Below, in pieces: positions 1 to 8,960 of a stretch of 64,000 nt of DNA. The notes beneath the pieces were generated by a model, which worked only from the letters and a program-made list of their open reading frames with translations, made no database searches and was not told the DNA's origin. The stretch covers positions 372,001 to 436,000 of the forward strand of contig NZ_CAJYTI010000020.1 in NCBI RefSeq assembly GCF_913777625.1, written 5' to 3'. Both the position numbers and the translations under genes were made by a program. This DNA is from an uncultured Sphingomonas sp. Its GTDB lineage: Bacteria > Pseudomonadota > Alphaproteobacteria > Sphingomonadales > Sphingomonadaceae. Every line of letters starts with the position of its first letter. Positions within the stretch are counted from its first letter, which is position 1.

Positions 1-233
1 AGCACCGGCGCAACGGCGTGAAGCTGCTGCGGCTTCACGGCCAGGACGACCGCGGTGGGGCGCTCATCCGCTGGCGGCGCGGTCACATGCCGCACGCCTT
101 CAGGAATGGCAGGGCTGCCCGGATCGATCACGGTAATCGCGGACGGGTCGATCCCCGCCCCGGCCCAGCGGCGCAGCATCGCCCCGCCCATATTGCCGGC
201 CCCGATCAGCCAGATCCGCGGCAACAGCGACAT
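1..233 (-). CDS. proC: Pyrroline-5-carboxylate reductase, 3' end beyond window
   Basis: Catalyses the last step of proline synthesis: NAD(P)H-dependent reduction of 1-pyrroline-5-carboxylate in the cytoplasm. The visible N-terminal 77 residues open with a Rossmann dinucleotide-binding motif, IGAGNMGGAMLRRW, followed by a second strand ending in VIDPG. This is the ProC pattern. The ATG at 233 sits one base after the TGA of the upstream YbjN gene, so the two are translationally coupled. The C-terminal half and the active site are outside the window. A different small Rossmann enzyme is possible but unlikely given the GNMGGA motif and the ybjN neighbour. Confidence 0.85.
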   Translation of the reverse strand, partial: MSLLPRIWLIGAGNMGGAMLRRWAGAGIDPSAITVIDPGSPAIPEGVRHVTAPPADERPTAVVLAVKPQQLHAVAPV

Positions 234-234
234 C

Positions 235-744
235 TCAGGCCTCGCCCTGGGTCTCGATCAGCGCGGCGGCGATCGCCTCGCTCGGCGTCTTGCCGCCCCA
301 CAGGACGAACTGGAAGACAGGATAGAAGCGCTCGCACTCGTCGATCGCGCTTTCGACCAGCAGTTCGGCCTGGGCGAGCGTGAGCGAGGCGCCCTCGTCG
401 CCGTCGATCAGCGCGGCGTGGCGGAACAGCAGAATGCCGGTCGACGACCAGAGCTCGAAATGGCCGATCCACAGCTGTTCGTTGACCAGACCGATCGTCT
501 CGTAGACCAGTCCGCGCCGCTCCTCGGGCACGCGCACGTCGGGGAAGCCCATGAACTGCAGCACGCCGTCGTCCTCGCGCCAGATCGCGCGGAGTTCGTA
601 CTGGGTCCAGCTGCCCTTCACCTTGGCGACGATCTCGTCGTCCTCGCGCTCGTGCGTCCAGCCATGCGCGGCGAAATAGGTCTCGAGCATGTCGATGGGT
701 GCCGCGGCGTCGCGGTCGAATTCCGCTTCGTCTAGCATGCCCAT
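235..744 (-). CDS. YbjN-domain protein
   Basis: A 169-residue cytoplasmic protein of the YbjN family (type III secretion chaperone-like fold), whose biochemical role is not settled. It starts acidic (MGMLDEAEFD) and has the family's pattern of FAAHGW near the start, a central strand-rich part with WIGHFELW, and a C-terminal helix pair (ESAIDECERFYPVFQFVLWGGK). An upstream extension to 801 is open, but the ATG at 744 follows a GGGGG stretch and fits homologue length. The stop is one base before the proC ATG. The ybjN-proC pair is a common sphingomonad and rhizobial arrangement. Confidence 0.85.
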   Translation of the reverse strand: MGMLDEAEFDRDAAAPIDMLETYFAAHGWTHEREDDEIVAKVKGSWTQYELRAIWREDDGVLQFMGFPDVRVPEERRGLVYETIGLVNEQLWIGHFELWSSTGILLFRHAALIDGDEGASLTLAQAELLVESAIDECERFYPVFQFVLWGGKTPSEAIAAALIETQGEA

Positions 745-856
745 GTCGCCCCCGGTCGTGTAGCCATAGCCGCTAGTGCCAAGCACGCGAACGGGGCACA
801 AGCTTGCGCCTGCGCCCCGCCGCTTAAAGCTGTGGACAAGGATCGCGCAGCCAGCG

Positions 857-1117
857 TCACGCAGTCCCTTGCGGGTTCAGCTTCGCTTCCAGCGCATCGA
901 GGCGCGCCTTCAGCGCATCGGCCTCGTCGCGCGCGGCGGCAGCCATGGCCTTCACCGCTTCGAACTCGTCGCGGCTGACGAAATCGAGCCCGCCGATCCA
1001 TTCACGGGCGCGCTCGCGCGCGCCGGCCTCGGCTTCGCGGGCCACCCCGGCGAAGGTGCCGGCGGCGCCGTTCACCATCTTCACCAGATCGTCGAACAGG
1101 CGATTGTCGGTCTGCAT
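857..1117 (-). CDS. ubiK: UbiK-family accessory factor (BMFP domain)
   Basis: An 86-residue small helical protein of the UbiK/BMFP family. Family members help ubiquinone synthesis and have membrane-fusogenic coiled coils. The N-terminal half is an amphipathic helix (FDDLVKMVNGAAGTFAG). The C-terminal half is a charged coiled coil with the typical REEF-like segment, here VSRDEFEAVKAMAAAARDEA, then heptads ending in LDALEAKL. It lies 15 bases downstream of tspO and upstream of ybjN on the same strand, so a tspO-ubiK-ybjN-proC transcription unit is plausible. The specific role in ubiquinone synthesis is taken from family knowledge. Confidence 0.85.
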   Translation of the reverse strand: MQTDNRLFDDLVKMVNGAAGTFAGVAREAEAGARERAREWIGGLDFVSRDEFEAVKAMAAAARDEADALKARLDALEAKLNPQGTA

Positions 1118-1132
1118 GTCAAAAAATCCCAG

Positions 1133-1696
1133 TCAAAGCGTTTCGAGGTGGATGTGGGCGTTCGACGCCGCCGACGCAATCTTTTCCGCATCGGGATTGA
1201 GATCGCGCACCTGCGAGAACAGCACGCTCGCGAAGCACACCCAGGCGAGATAGGGCAGCAGCATCAGCCCGGCGAGCGTGCGGACGCGCCAGAAGGCGAC
1301 CATCGTCACCGCCACCAGCACCGCCAGCGCCACGATCACGATCAGCGCGAGGTCGAGCTTGTGGAAGCGGAAGAAGATCGGCGACCAGGCGAGGTTCACC
1401 GCGAGCTGGAGGACGAACAGCGCGACCGCCGCGGTCCGCCCGCGTGCGCCCCGCGCGCTCAGCACCAGCGCTAGGGCGAGGCCCATCAGCACATAGAGGA
1501 TCGTCCAGACGACCGGAAAGGCGATGTTGGGCGGCTGGATCGCGGGTTTGGCGAGCGCGGTGAACCAGGGGTTCTGGTCCCCGGCGGGCGCGACCATCGC
1601 CGATCCGAAGCCGAGCAGCACAACCAGCGGCACCGTCACCAGCGCGCGAAGCCAGAAGCCACGCCGCAGTTGCGCCTTCGATGCCAGTGCGTTCAC
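1133..1696 (-). CDS. tspO: TspO/MBR family membrane protein
   Basis: A 187-residue integral membrane protein of the tryptophan-rich sensory/peripheral benzodiazepine receptor family, which binds porphyrins and other tetrapyrroles and has signalling roles in alphaproteobacteria. Five hydrophobic segments are visible. The family hallmarks WFTALAKPAIQPPN, PVVWTILYVLMG, LAVNLAWSPIFF and LLPYLAWVCFAS are present in order. The start is GTG, chosen because AGGAGA lies eight bases upstream. The protein ends with DPDAEKI-like residues typical of the family tail. It heads the group running towards proC. Confidence 0.9.
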   Translation of the reverse strand: MNALASKAQLRRGFWLRALVTVPLVVLLGFGSAMVAPAGDQNPWFTALAKPAIQPPNIAFPVVWTILYVLMGLALALVLSARGARGRTAAVALFVLQLAVNLAWSPIFFRFHKLDLALIVIVALAVLVAVTMVAFWRVRTLAGLMLLPYLAWVCFASVLFSQVRDLNPDAEKIASAASNAHIHLETL

Positions 1697-1799
1697 GTGC
1701 GTCTCTCCTGCCTACCCCTTTGCGAGTGCTGTTGCCTAGGCGATCAAAGGCTGGCTGCAAAGCCGTGTTGGGATGCCAACCATGCGCTGGCGGAGTCGA

Positions 1800-2990
1800 T
1801 CATCCGCACCGATCGCGTCCCGCCAGCAAGGCAAGCGGGGCAGACGCAAGCAACAGCACCGCCCCCGCCAGGAATGCGGCGCCCGGACCAGCCCTGTCGA
1901 ACAGCATCCCGCCGCCCGCCGCGCCCAGCGCAATTGCGAGCTGGATCACCGCCACCATCAGGCCGCCCGCCGCTTCCGCATCCTCGGCCAGCCGCCGGCT
2001 CACCCAAGCCCACCAGGCGACCGGCACGGCGGTGCCGATCAGTCCCCAGCCGGTGAGCAGCACGACGACTGGAAGCGGCCACGCGCCCACCGCGACGAGG
2101 CCCGTAGCGATGGCCGCCATCAGCAACGGGGCGATGACCAACGTCGCCGCCAGCCTTCGCGCGACGGCGCGTGCGATCAACCAAGTCCCGGCCAATCCCG
2201 CACCTCCCATCATCAGCAGCACCAGGGAAAGCGAGGTGACGCTGAGCCCGGTCACGGTTTCGAGGAACGGGCGAAGATAGGTGAACAATGCAAATTGGCC
2301 CATGAACAGCAATGCCACGGCCGCCATGCCGATGCGTGCCGCAGGCCGGCACAGCACGCGGAAAGGACTGACGCGTACCGCCGTGCGGGGCGAAGGCATC
2401 TCCGGCAATGTGCGCCAAAGCCAGACGAGCGTCGCGGCCGCCAGCGGAACCACCAGAAAGAAGGCCCCTCGCCAACCGATATACTGGCCAAGGAAACTGC
2501 CGAGCGGCGCGGCGATCGTCGTGGCGAAGGCATTGCCAGCATTCAGCGTCGCCAACCCCTTGGGCACCTGTGCCTCGGGCAGAAGGCGCATCACCGTGGC
2601 TGCCGACATCGACCAGAAGCCGCCGATGACGATTCCGATCAACGCGCGGCCCAGCATCAGCACCGCAAAGTTGGGCGCAAACGCAACCGTGACGCCCGAG
2701 GCCAACATCAACATCGACAGCCCGAGCAGAAGCCGGCGCCGGTCGATTCCTGCGGCCGCCCATGAGAGCGAAAGGCTCGTCAGCACCGCGAACAAGCCGG
2801 AAATGGAAATCGCCTGTCCCGCGGCCCCTTCGGTAAGGCCGAGATCGGATGCGATCGGGGTCAGGATACTGACCGGCATGAATTCCGATGCGATCAGCGT
2901 CGCGACGCACAGCGTCAGCGCGACGACCGCAGACCAGCCGCCGCGCCGGTCAGACGCCGGAGGATCGATGGAAATGAGATCCGCTTTCAT
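1800..2990 (-). CDS. MFS efflux transporter, NepI-like
   Basis: A 396-residue major facilitator with 12 predicted membrane segments. The N-terminal part (WSAVVALTLCVATLIASEFMPVSILTP) and the segment LIGIVIGGFWSMSAATVMRL strongly resemble E. coli NepI, a purine ribonucleoside exporter of the DHA1 drug/proton antiporter group. The A-motif region reads AAAGIDRRRLLLGLS. The substrate cannot be read from the sequence and could be nucleosides or other small compounds. The gene stands alone, and a 15-bp palindrome lies about 60 bases upstream of the start, suggesting local repression or activation. Confidence 0.85.
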   Translation of the reverse strand: MKADLISIDPPASDRRGGWSAVVALTLCVATLIASEFMPVSILTPIASDLGLTEGAAGQAISISGLFAVLTSLSLSWAAAGIDRRRLLLGLSMLMLASGVTVAFAPNFAVLMLGRALIGIVIGGFWSMSAATVMRLLPEAQVPKGLATLNAGNAFATTIAAPLGSFLGQYIGWRGAFFLVVPLAAATLVWLWRTLPEMPSPRTAVRVSPFRVLCRPAARIGMAAVALLFMGQFALFTYLRPFLETVTGLSVTSLSLVLLMMGGAGLAGTWLIARAVARRLAATLVIAPLLMAAIATGLVAVGAWPLPVVVLLTGWGLIGTAVPVAWWAWVSRRLAEDAEAAGGLMVAVIQLAIALGAAGGGMLFDRAGPGAAFLAGAVLLLASAPLALLAGRDRCG

Positions 2991-3048
2991 GCCGACTTTT
3001 TAAGCGCGCGCGCTGGAGACGATAACATCGCAAAATCGGCACGCGGTA

Positions 3049-3063
3049 CTGAATCCAATTCAG
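3049..3063. promoter_or_regulatory. Palindrome upstream of the NepI-like exporter
   Basis: CTGAAT-CCA-ATTCAG, six-base arms around three bases, in the short AT-richer gap between the tlyA stop and the exporter start. Its position fits an operator or activator site for the exporter promoter. No regulator gene is adjacent, so the binding protein is unknown. Confidence 0.4.
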
Positions 3064-3070
3064 CAGTTTG

Positions 3071-3820
3071 CTAGGAGGCTTCTTCCTCGGCTCGCACCGC
3101 GCCGATCAGGAACTCCACATTGCCTTCCGGCCCGGTGATCGGGCTGCGGGTCACGCCCAGCACCTGCCAGCCCTTGCCGTCCAGCCAGGCTGCCACCTCG
3201 GCGCAGACCCGCGCGTGCACCGCCGGATCGCGCACCACCCCGCCCTTGCCGACTTCCTCGCGCCCCGCCTCGAACTGCGGCTTGATCAGCGCCGCCAGCC
3301 GCGCGCCGGGGCGGGTGAAGCCCAAGGGCACGTCGAGCACCTTGGCCAGCCCGATGAAGCTCGCGTCACACACCACCAGGTCGATCGGCTCGGGAATGTG
3401 CGCGTGCGTCAGGATGCGCGCGCTGGTCTGTTCGTGGACCACCACCCGCTCGTCCTGCCGCAGCTTCCAGGCGAGCTGGTTGGTGCCGCTGTCCACCGCA
3501 TAGACGCGCGCCGCGCCGTTCGTCAGCAGCACGTCGGTGAAGCCGCCGGTCGACGAGCCGACGTCGATCGCCACCGCGCCGGTCACGTCCCAGCCGAAAT
3601 GCTCCAGCGCATGGGCGAGCTTGATGCCGCCGCGCGACACCCAGGGATGGTCGCGCCCGCGCACCTCCAGCGCCGCATCCTCGGCGAGCATCTGGCCCGC
3701 CTTCTCGATCTTGCGCTCGCCGGTGAAGGCGAGACCGGCCATGATGAGCGCCTGGGCCCGCGTGCGGCTCTCGGCGAGCCCGCGGTCGACGAGCAATTGA
3801 TCGGCGCGAAGCTTTGCCAT
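3071..3820 (-). CDS. tlyA: TlyA family rRNA (cytidine-2'-O)-methyltransferase / hemolysin-like
   Basis: A 249-residue cytoplasmic RNA methyltransferase. Residues 1-60 form an S4 RNA-binding domain (LRADQLLVDRGLAESRTRAQ). Residues 60-245 form a FtsJ/RrmJ-like methyltransferase with SAM motif I DVGSSTGGFTD at 86-96 and later CDASFI and IKPQFE carrying the K-D-K catalytic pattern. TlyA proteins 2'-O-methylate C1409 of 16S and sometimes C1920 of 23S rRNA; which positions apply here is not visible. The length is normal. In many sphingomonads the gene sits next to dxs; here dxs is 3 kb away. Confidence 0.9.
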   Translation of the reverse strand: MAKLRADQLLVDRGLAESRTRAQALIMAGLAFTGERKIEKAGQMLAEDAALEVRGRDHPWVSRGGIKLAHALEHFGWDVTGAVAIDVGSSTGGFTDVLLTNGAARVYAVDSGTNQLAWKLRQDERVVVHEQTSARILTHAHIPEPIDLVVCDASFIGLAKVLDVPLGFTRPGARLAALIKPQFEAGREEVGKGGVVRDPAVHARVCAEVAAWLDGKGWQVLGVTRSPITGPEGNVEFLIGAVRAEEEAS

Positions 3821-3957
3821 GCCCGCCCTTTAGGCGCGGGCCACGCCTTGGCGCAACCGCTCCTCCATTCGGCGCACGCCGTATTGCCCACTAAATCAGT
3901 GGAGATTATAGAGGAAGTCCGGCCAGTCCCTCCCAAGGACACAAGGAGAGGAACGCA

Positions 3958-4680
3958 ATGACGATCTTTTCGCCGATCGATGATCGCTCGCCGATCATCC
4001 TTACCGTACCCGGTCTCGGCGGCTCCGGGCCGTCGCACTGGCAGACGCTGTGGGAACAGTCCCGCCCCGATACCCACCGCGTCGAACTCGGCATGTGGGA
4101 TGCGCCGCACCGCAACGCCTGGGTGACCAAGCTCGACCAGGCGATCCGGCAGGCGCAGGCGCCGGTGGTGCTCGCCGCGCACAGCCTGGGCTGCCTCGCC
4201 GTTGCCTGGTGGGCGACGCTGGCGGGGCAGACCTTCGGCACGCCGGTGGCCGGCGCGCTGCTGGTGGCCCCCGCCGATGTCGACCGCGACTCGGCCCCGG
4301 CCGAACTGCACGCCTTCCGTCCGACGCCGGCGTCCCTGCTGCCCTTCCCCAGCGTGGTCGTGGCGAGCAGCGACGATCCCTGGGTCAACCTCGCGCGCGC
4401 CGAAGACCTTGCTCGCGGCTGGGGCAGCCTGTTTGTCGATGCGGGTCCGCAGGGGCACCTCAACGCCGCCAGCGGAATCGGCTGGTGGGAAGAGGGCCAG
4501 GCGTTGCTCGACCGCCTGCTCGATACCGCCACCGAGCGTAGCGGCACGGTGCGCAACACCGCCGAAGCGCGCTCGCTGCTGGCGGTAAACGCCACCGATG
4601 CGGCGCAGGCGCATTATCTGGGCAACCGCGCAACCCGCGCTGCGCAAAATGCGATCAAATCAACCCAAGCACGCTGGTAA
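3958..4680 (+). CDS. RBBP9/YdeN-type alpha/beta hydrolase
   Basis: A 240-residue cytoplasmic serine hydrolase of the RBBP9/YdeN family. It has the N-terminal motif TVPGLGGSGPSHWQTLWE, the nucleophile elbow AHSLG with Ser76, an aspartate in SSDDPWVN and a histidine in GHLNA, giving a full Ser-Asp-His triad in the family order. The start is supported by AAGGAGAGG just upstream. About 30 residues after the domain (from ATERSG on) are an unusual low-complexity tail. The physiological substrate is unknown; RBBP9 relatives cleave short esters or aromatic amides. Confidence 0.85.
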   Translation: MTIFSPIDDRSPIILTVPGLGGSGPSHWQTLWEQSRPDTHRVELGMWDAPHRNAWVTKLDQAIRQAQAPVVLAAHSLGCLAVAWWATLAGQTFGTPVAGALLVAPADVDRDSAPAELHAFRPTPASLLPFPSVVVASSDDPWVNLARAEDLARGWGSLFVDAGPQGHLNAASGIGWWEEGQALLDRLLDTATERSGTVRNTAEARSLLAVNATDAAQAHYLGNRATRAAQNAIKSTQARW

Positions 4681-4718
4681 AATCGTGGAGAATCTCCTAT
4701 AGTAACACGCATGGGAAT

Positions 4719-4752
4719 GGCCGGGTGACGTACCCTAGAGCGGCACCCGGCC
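4719..4752. repeat. Inverted repeat, possible terminator
   Basis: GGCCGGGTG and CACCCGGCC form nine-base arms separated by 16 bases, 38 bases after the hydrolase stop. No run of T follows, so it is at best a weak or Rho-assisted terminator or an mRNA-stabilising stem. Confidence 0.4.
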
Positions 4753-4846
4753 TACCCTTGCCGATCCTCTAGTATCTTGCGCCCATGCAGCCTTCCATTT
4801 GCCGTGGTGCAGTTGCAATCCCGCACACGCACGGCACGTTCCGACC

Positions 4847-5827
4847 ATGACTGATATGGATCGTCGCGGTCTCCTTGCCGGCGCACTCGCCAGCCCGATC
4901 CTTGCCGGGGCGGCGCGAGCGGCAGCGGATCCTGCGCCGCAGACCAGCATCCGACTCTGGCCGAACGACGCGCCGGGCTTGCAGAATGGCGCCCTGACCG
5001 ATCATATCGTTGACCGCACCATCGCCGGCGGCCCCCGCGACCGGGCGTATGACTCGATCCGCACGCCGCGACTCGACGTCTTCCCCGCCGAGACGCCGAA
5101 TGGTGCCGCGGTGCTGATCACCCCGGGCGGCGGCTATGCGCGGGTGGTGATCGACAAGGAAGGCTATGAACTCGCCGCATGGCTGCAAGCGCGCGGGATT
5201 ACTGCCTTCGTGCTCTTTTATCGGCTGCCTGCGCAGGGCTGGGCCGATCCCGCCGACACGCCGCTCGCCGATGCGCAGCGCGCGATCCGCCTGATCCGCG
5301 CGCGGGCCGCAGAATGGCGCGTCGATCCCGCGCGGGTGGCGACGATCGGCTTTTCCGCCGGCGGGCATCTCTGCGCCGATGGCTGCACGCGCTTCGATCG
5401 CCGCGTCTATGCCCCCATCGACGCAGCCGACGCGCTGTCCGCGCGGCCGATGCTTGCTGCCCCGATCTACCCGGTCATCGCGATGGAGTCGCCGATCGCG
5501 CACACGGCGTCGCGCGCCAATCTGCTGGGGCACCATGCGGTCCCTGCCGACCTCGTCGAACATGCGCCCGACCAGCAGGTCCGTGCCGACACGCCGCCTT
5601 GCTTCCTCGTCCATGCCGAAGACGACGGCACCGTGCCGGTGGAAAACAGCGTGCGGTTCCGCGCTGCCCTGAAGGCTGCCGGCGTGCCCGTGGAGATGCA
5701 CCTGTTCGAACGCGGCGGGCATGGGTTCGGCCTGCGCGGCGCCGCGCATCTTCCCGCCGCCGGCTGGCCCGATCTCTGGCATGCATGGGCGGCCGGGCAT
5801 GGCCTGTTCGGCGCCAGCGCCCGCTGA
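4847..5827 (+). CDS. Exported alpha/beta hydrolase, acetylesterase-like (BD-FAE type)
   Basis: A 326-residue secreted esterase-like enzyme. The N-terminus MTDMDRRGLLAGALASPIL looks like a Tat-type signal with an RR pair, ending near AAARAAADP. The catalytic domain has an oxyanion-hole motif ITPGGGYARV, the nucleophile elbow GFSAGGH (Ser170), an acid HAEDDGTVP and RGGHGFG. This resembles acetylxylan/pectin acetylesterase-type and bacterial feruloyl esterase hydrolases. An upstream extension to 4799 is open but would bury the signal peptide, so the ATG at 4847 is preferred. The natural substrate is probably a sugar or aromatic ester; this is not determined. Confidence 0.8.
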   Translation: MTDMDRRGLLAGALASPILAGAARAAADPAPQTSIRLWPNDAPGLQNGALTDHIVDRTIAGGPRDRAYDSIRTPRLDVFPAETPNGAAVLITPGGGYARVVIDKEGYELAAWLQARGITAFVLFYRLPAQGWADPADTPLADAQRAIRLIRARAAEWRVDPARVATIGFSAGGHLCADGCTRFDRRVYAPIDAADALSARPMLAAPIYPVIAMESPIAHTASRANLLGHHAVPADLVEHAPDQQVRADTPPCFLVHAEDDGTVPVENSVRFRAALKAAGVPVEMHLFERGGHGFGLRGAAHLPAAGWPDLWHAWAAGHGLFGASAR

Positions 5828-5876
5828 CCAAGATTTTACGCGATGATATGTTGTACCGCCGCCTGGACAGGTCTAT

Positions 5877-6272
5877 ATGCCGTCCATGTCGCTGAGTACC
5901 CCCATTGCCCGCTGGTGGGCGAGCCTGGATGGCGCGTTCGATCGCATCGCCATCGGAATCAGCGGCCTGTGCCTGATCCACTGCATCGCAACGACCGTGC
6001 TGCTCACCCTCGCCTCCACCGCGGGCGGGTTGCTCGACCCGCATATCCATGAGGTCGGGCTGGTGCTCGCGATCGGCTTCGGCATCTTCGCGCTGGGTCG
6101 CGGGATTCTGCATCATGGCTATATGGCGCCGGCCGTCGTCGGCGCGTTCGGGCTCGGGATCATGAGCGGGGCGCTTACCCTGCCGCATGGCGGGTTCGAA
6201 ACCTTCTGGACGCTGGTCGGCGTGTGCCTTGTCGCCCTTGGCCACGACCTGAACCACCGCGCCAGCCACTGA
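5877..6272 (+). CDS. MerC-domain membrane protein
   Basis: A 131-residue inner membrane protein with four hydrophobic segments and the MerC signature GLCLIHCIATT. The CLIHC cysteines are the metal-binding pair known from mercury-uptake MerC. Outside mer operons such proteins are usually linked to zinc or other metals. Fifty-three bases downstream is a Zur-like regulator on the same strand, which points to zinc rather than mercury. The region between them and before the gene shows no clear Zur box that I could confirm. The start could also be the ATG at 5886. Confidence 0.85.
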   Translation: MPSMSLSTPIARWWASLDGAFDRIAIGISGLCLIHCIATTVLLTLASTAGGLLDPHIHEVGLVLAIGFGIFALGRGILHHGYMAPAVVGAFGLGIMSGALTLPHGGFETFWTLVGVCLVALGHDLNHRASH

Positions 6273-6325
6273 GCGCCCGGCGCGCCCTGCTTGCCGGAAC
6301 CGGTCGCAGCGCCTAAATCCACGCC

Positions 6326-6784
6326 ATGTCCGCGCATCATCATCACGAGCATCACGGGGCCGATCTCACCAAGGCGGCCCGCACCCGGCTGGAAGAGGCC
6401 GGGGAGCAGTGGACGGCGATGCGTGAGCGCGTGTTCGAGGCGCTGGCCGGTTTCGACAAGCCCGCGTCGGCCTATGACATCGCCGAGGCCGTTTCGAAGG
6501 CCGAGGGGCGCCGCGTCGCCGCCAACAGCGTCTACCGGATCCTCGACCTGTTCGTCGGATCGAACCTCGCGCGGCGGGTGGAAAGCGCCAACGCCTATGT
6601 CGCCAATGCCCATCCGGAATGCCTGCACGACTGTATTTTCCTGGTATGCGACAGCTGCGGCCAGACCACCCATCTCGACGACGATACGATCACCAAAAAC
6701 GTCCGTTCGGCAGCGCAACATGCTGGTTTCTCACCGGTTCGCCCGGTGATCGAGGTGCGCGGCAAGTGCGGCAAGTGCGATTGA
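6326..6784 (+). CDS. zur: Fur-family regulator, probable Zur
   Basis: A 152-residue metalloregulator. It begins with a histidine-rich tail (MSAHHHHEHHG), followed by a winged helix (residues 20-90) with the recognition region AANSVYRILDLFVGSNLARR. The dimerisation part has HPECLHDCIFLVCDSCG. Two CxxC pairs, CDSC and the C-terminal CGKC, would hold the structural zinc. The closest family pattern is the zinc uptake regulator Zur. Its position after merC supports a metal-homeostasis pair. Fur, Mur or PerR identity cannot be excluded from sequence alone. Confidence 0.85.
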   Translation: MSAHHHHEHHGADLTKAARTRLEEAGEQWTAMRERVFEALAGFDKPASAYDIAEAVSKAEGRRVAANSVYRILDLFVGSNLARRVESANAYVANAHPECLHDCIFLVCDSCGQTTHLDDDTITKNVRSAAQHAGFSPVRPVIEVRGKCGKCD

Positions 6785-6835
6785 CCTGCCCATTTGACCG
6801 TTCGACTCGGCCGTAACACTGCGCTAACAAACGCC

Positions 6836-8761
6836 ATGGCTGACCTACCCAAGACGCCGCTGCTCGACACGGTCGACACGCCGCAGGACCTCCGGAAGCT
6901 CGCCCCCGCCCAGCTTCGCCAGCTGGCAGACGAGCTTCGCGCCGAAACCATCAGTGCCGTGGGCACGACCGGGGGCCATCTCGGCTCCGGCCTCGGCGTC
7001 GTCGAGCTGACGGTGGCGATCCACTATGTCTTCAACACCCCCGACGACCGGCTGATCTGGGACGTCGGGCATCAATGCTATCCGCACAAGATCCTCACCG
7101 GCCGGCGCGACCGCATCCGCACCATCCGCCAGGGCGGTGGCCTCTCCGGCTTCACCAAGCGCAGCGAGAGCGAGTACGACCCGTTCGGCGCCGCGCACTC
7201 CTCGACCTCGATTTCGGCCGCGCTCGGCTTCGCCACGGCGAACAAGCTGAAGGGCGCGCCCGGCAAGGCGATCGCGGTGATCGGAGACGGCGCGATGAGC
7301 GCCGGCATGGCCTATGAGGCGATGAACAATGCCGAGGCCGCCGGCAACCGGCTGGTCGTGATCCTCAACGACAACGACATGTCGATCGCACCGCCGGTGG
7401 GCGGGCTTTCGGCCTATCTCGCGCGCCTGATTTCCTCGTCCGAATATATGGGCCTGCGCAGCCTCGCGCGGCGGGTGACCCAGAAGGTCTCCCGCCGCCT
7501 GACCGCCGCCGCCGGCAAGGCGGAGGAATTCGCCCGCGGCATGGCGACCGGCGGCACGCTGTTCGAGGAACTGGGCTTCTATTATGTCGGCCCAATCGAC
7601 GGCCATAATCTCGAGCATCTGATCCCGGTGCTGGAGAATGTCCGCGACGCCGAGCAGGGCCCGATCCTGGTCCATGTCGTCACCAAGAAGGGCAAGGGCT
7701 ATGCCCCGGCCGAGAATGCGGCGGACAAGTATCACGGCGTCCAGAAGTTCGACGTGATCACCGGCGCGCAGGCCAAGGCGCCCCCGGGCCCGCCTGCCTA
7801 TACCAAGGTCTTCGCCGACGCCCTGCTCGCCGAGGCGGAGCGTGACTCCACGGTCTGCGCAATCACCGCGGCGATGCCCTCGGGCACCGGCCTCGACAAG
7901 TTCCAGACGATGTTCCCGGAGCGCACCTTCGACGTCGGCATCGCCGAGCAGCACGCGGTCACCTTTGCAGCGGGCCTCGCTGCGCAGGGGATGCGGCCGT
8001 TCTGCGCGATCTACTCGACCTTCCTGCAGCGAGCTTATGACCAGGTGGTGCACGACGTCGCGATCCAGAACCTGCCGGTCCGCTTCGCGATCGACCGCGC
8101 CGGGCTGGTCGGTGCCGACGGCGCGACCCATGCCGGCAGCTTCGACGTGACCTATCTCGCCAGCCTGCCCAACTTCGTGGTGATGGCGGCGGCCGACGAG
8201 GTCGAACTCGTCCACATGACCCACACCGCCGCGCTGCACGACAGCGGCCCGATTGCGCTCCGCTACCCGCGCGGCAACGGCATCGGGCTGGAGCTTCCGA
8301 AGGTTCCGGAGCGGCTGGAGATCGGCAAGGGCCGCGTGGTCCGCGAGGGCAAGAAGGTGGCGATTCTGTCGCTCGGCACCCGCCTCGCCGAGGCGCTCAA
8401 GGCCGCGGACACGCTCGACGCCAAGGGACTTTCGACCACGGTCGCCGACCTGCGCTTCGCCAAGCCGCTCGACGAGGACCTGATCCGCCGCCTGCTCACC
8501 ACCCACGAGGTGGCGGTGACGATCGAAGAAGGCGCGATCGGCGGCCTTGGCGCGCATGTGCTGACGCTGGCCAGCGACACTGGCCTGGTCGACGCCGGTC
8601 TCAAGCTGCGTACCATGCGCCTGCCGGACGTGTTCCAGGACCAGGACAAGCCCGAGAAGCAGTATGACGAAGCCGGCCTCAACGCCGCGCACATCGTCGA
8701 CACGGTACTCAAGGCGCTGCGCTATAACGAGGCCGAACTGGCCGACGGGGTGCGGGCGTAA
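6836..8761 (+). CDS. dxs: 1-deoxy-D-xylulose-5-phosphate synthase
   Basis: A 641-residue thiamine-diphosphate enzyme that condenses pyruvate and glyceraldehyde-3-phosphate, the first step of the MEP isoprenoid pathway. The TPP-binding GDG (150-152, in [10 protein letters not shown]) and the Mg-ligand LNDNDMS are present, as are the active-site histidines near 48 (TTGGHLG) and 79 (VGHQCYPHK). The pyrimidine domain has [16 protein letters not shown] and the C-terminal domain [10 protein letters not shown]. The start is the ATG at 6836; an upstream in-frame start at 6794 would add residues absent from the family. A dispersed hairpin repeat follows directly after the stop. Confidence 0.97.
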   Translation: MADLPKTPLLDTVDTPQDLRKLAPAQLRQLADELRAETISAVGTTGGHLGSGLGVVELTVAIHYVFNTPDDRLIWDVGHQCYPHKILTGRRDRIRTIRQGGGLSGFTKRSESEYDPFGAAHSSTSISAALGFATANKLKGAPGKAIAVIGDGAMSAGMAYEAMNNAEAAGNRLVVILNDNDMSIAPPVGGLSAYLARLISSSEYMGLRSLARRVTQKVSRRLTAAAGKAEEFARGMATGGTLFEELGFYYVGPIDGHNLEHLIPVLENVRDAEQGPILVHVVTKKGKGYAPAENAADKYHGVQKFDVITGAQAKAPPGPPAYTKVFADALLAEAERDSTVCAITAAMPSGTGLDKFQTMFPERTFDVGIAEQHAVTFAAGLAAQGMRPFCAIYSTFLQRAYDQVVHDVAIQNLPVRFAIDRAGLVGADGATHAGSFDVTYLASLPNFVVMAAADEVELVHMTHTAALHDSGPIALRYPRGNGIGLELPKVPERLEIGKGRVVREGKKVAILSLGTRLAEALKAADTLDAKGLSTTVADLRFAKPLDEDLIRRLLTTHEVAVTIEEGAIGGLGAHVLTLASDTGLVDAGLKLRTMRLPDVFQDQDKPEKQYDEAGLNAAHIVDTVLKALRYNEAELADGVRA

Positions 8762-8767
8762 CTTCTT

Positions 8768-8907
8768 GATCCTCCCCGGAACGGGGAGGGGGACCAAGAC
8801 GCGCAGCGGCTTGGTGGACGGGAATTGCAGCGAAGGACGTCCTTCGTGGAGATCCCCCTCCACCACCGCCTGCGGCGGCGGTCCCCCTCCCCGTGCCGGG
8901 GAGGATC
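8768..8907. repeat. Dispersed GC-rich repeat, family A, copy 1
   Basis: The ends are inverted: GATCCTCCCCGGAACGGGG at the left and CCCCGTGCCGGGGAGGATC at the right. Each end is itself a hairpin, and the middle contains CTTGGTGGA and a CCCCTCCACC block. The same architecture recurs at 27523-27656. It begins a few bases after the dxs stop and may also end that transcript. Confidence 0.75.
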
Positions 8908-8935
8908 TGGGCCTCCCCGCCTTGAATCTTTAACA

Positions 8936-8960
8936 TGCACATGTCATGTACATGCACATG
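8936..8960. promoter_or_regulatory. Direct repeat over start codon, possible autoregulatory operator
   Basis: TGCACATG occurs at 8936-8943 and again at 8953-8960, with the palindrome CATGTACATG between. The second copy contains the start codon of the ribbon-helix-helix gene. RHH proteins often bind short repeats at their own promoters, so autoregulation is a reasonable guess. Confidence 0.35.

Noticed and set aside
6845..8866. Very long open frame opposite dxs
   Set aside because: GC-rich codon bias in dxs leaves the antisense frame open. The translation is rich in Arg, His and Gly with no domain, and dxs is unambiguous.
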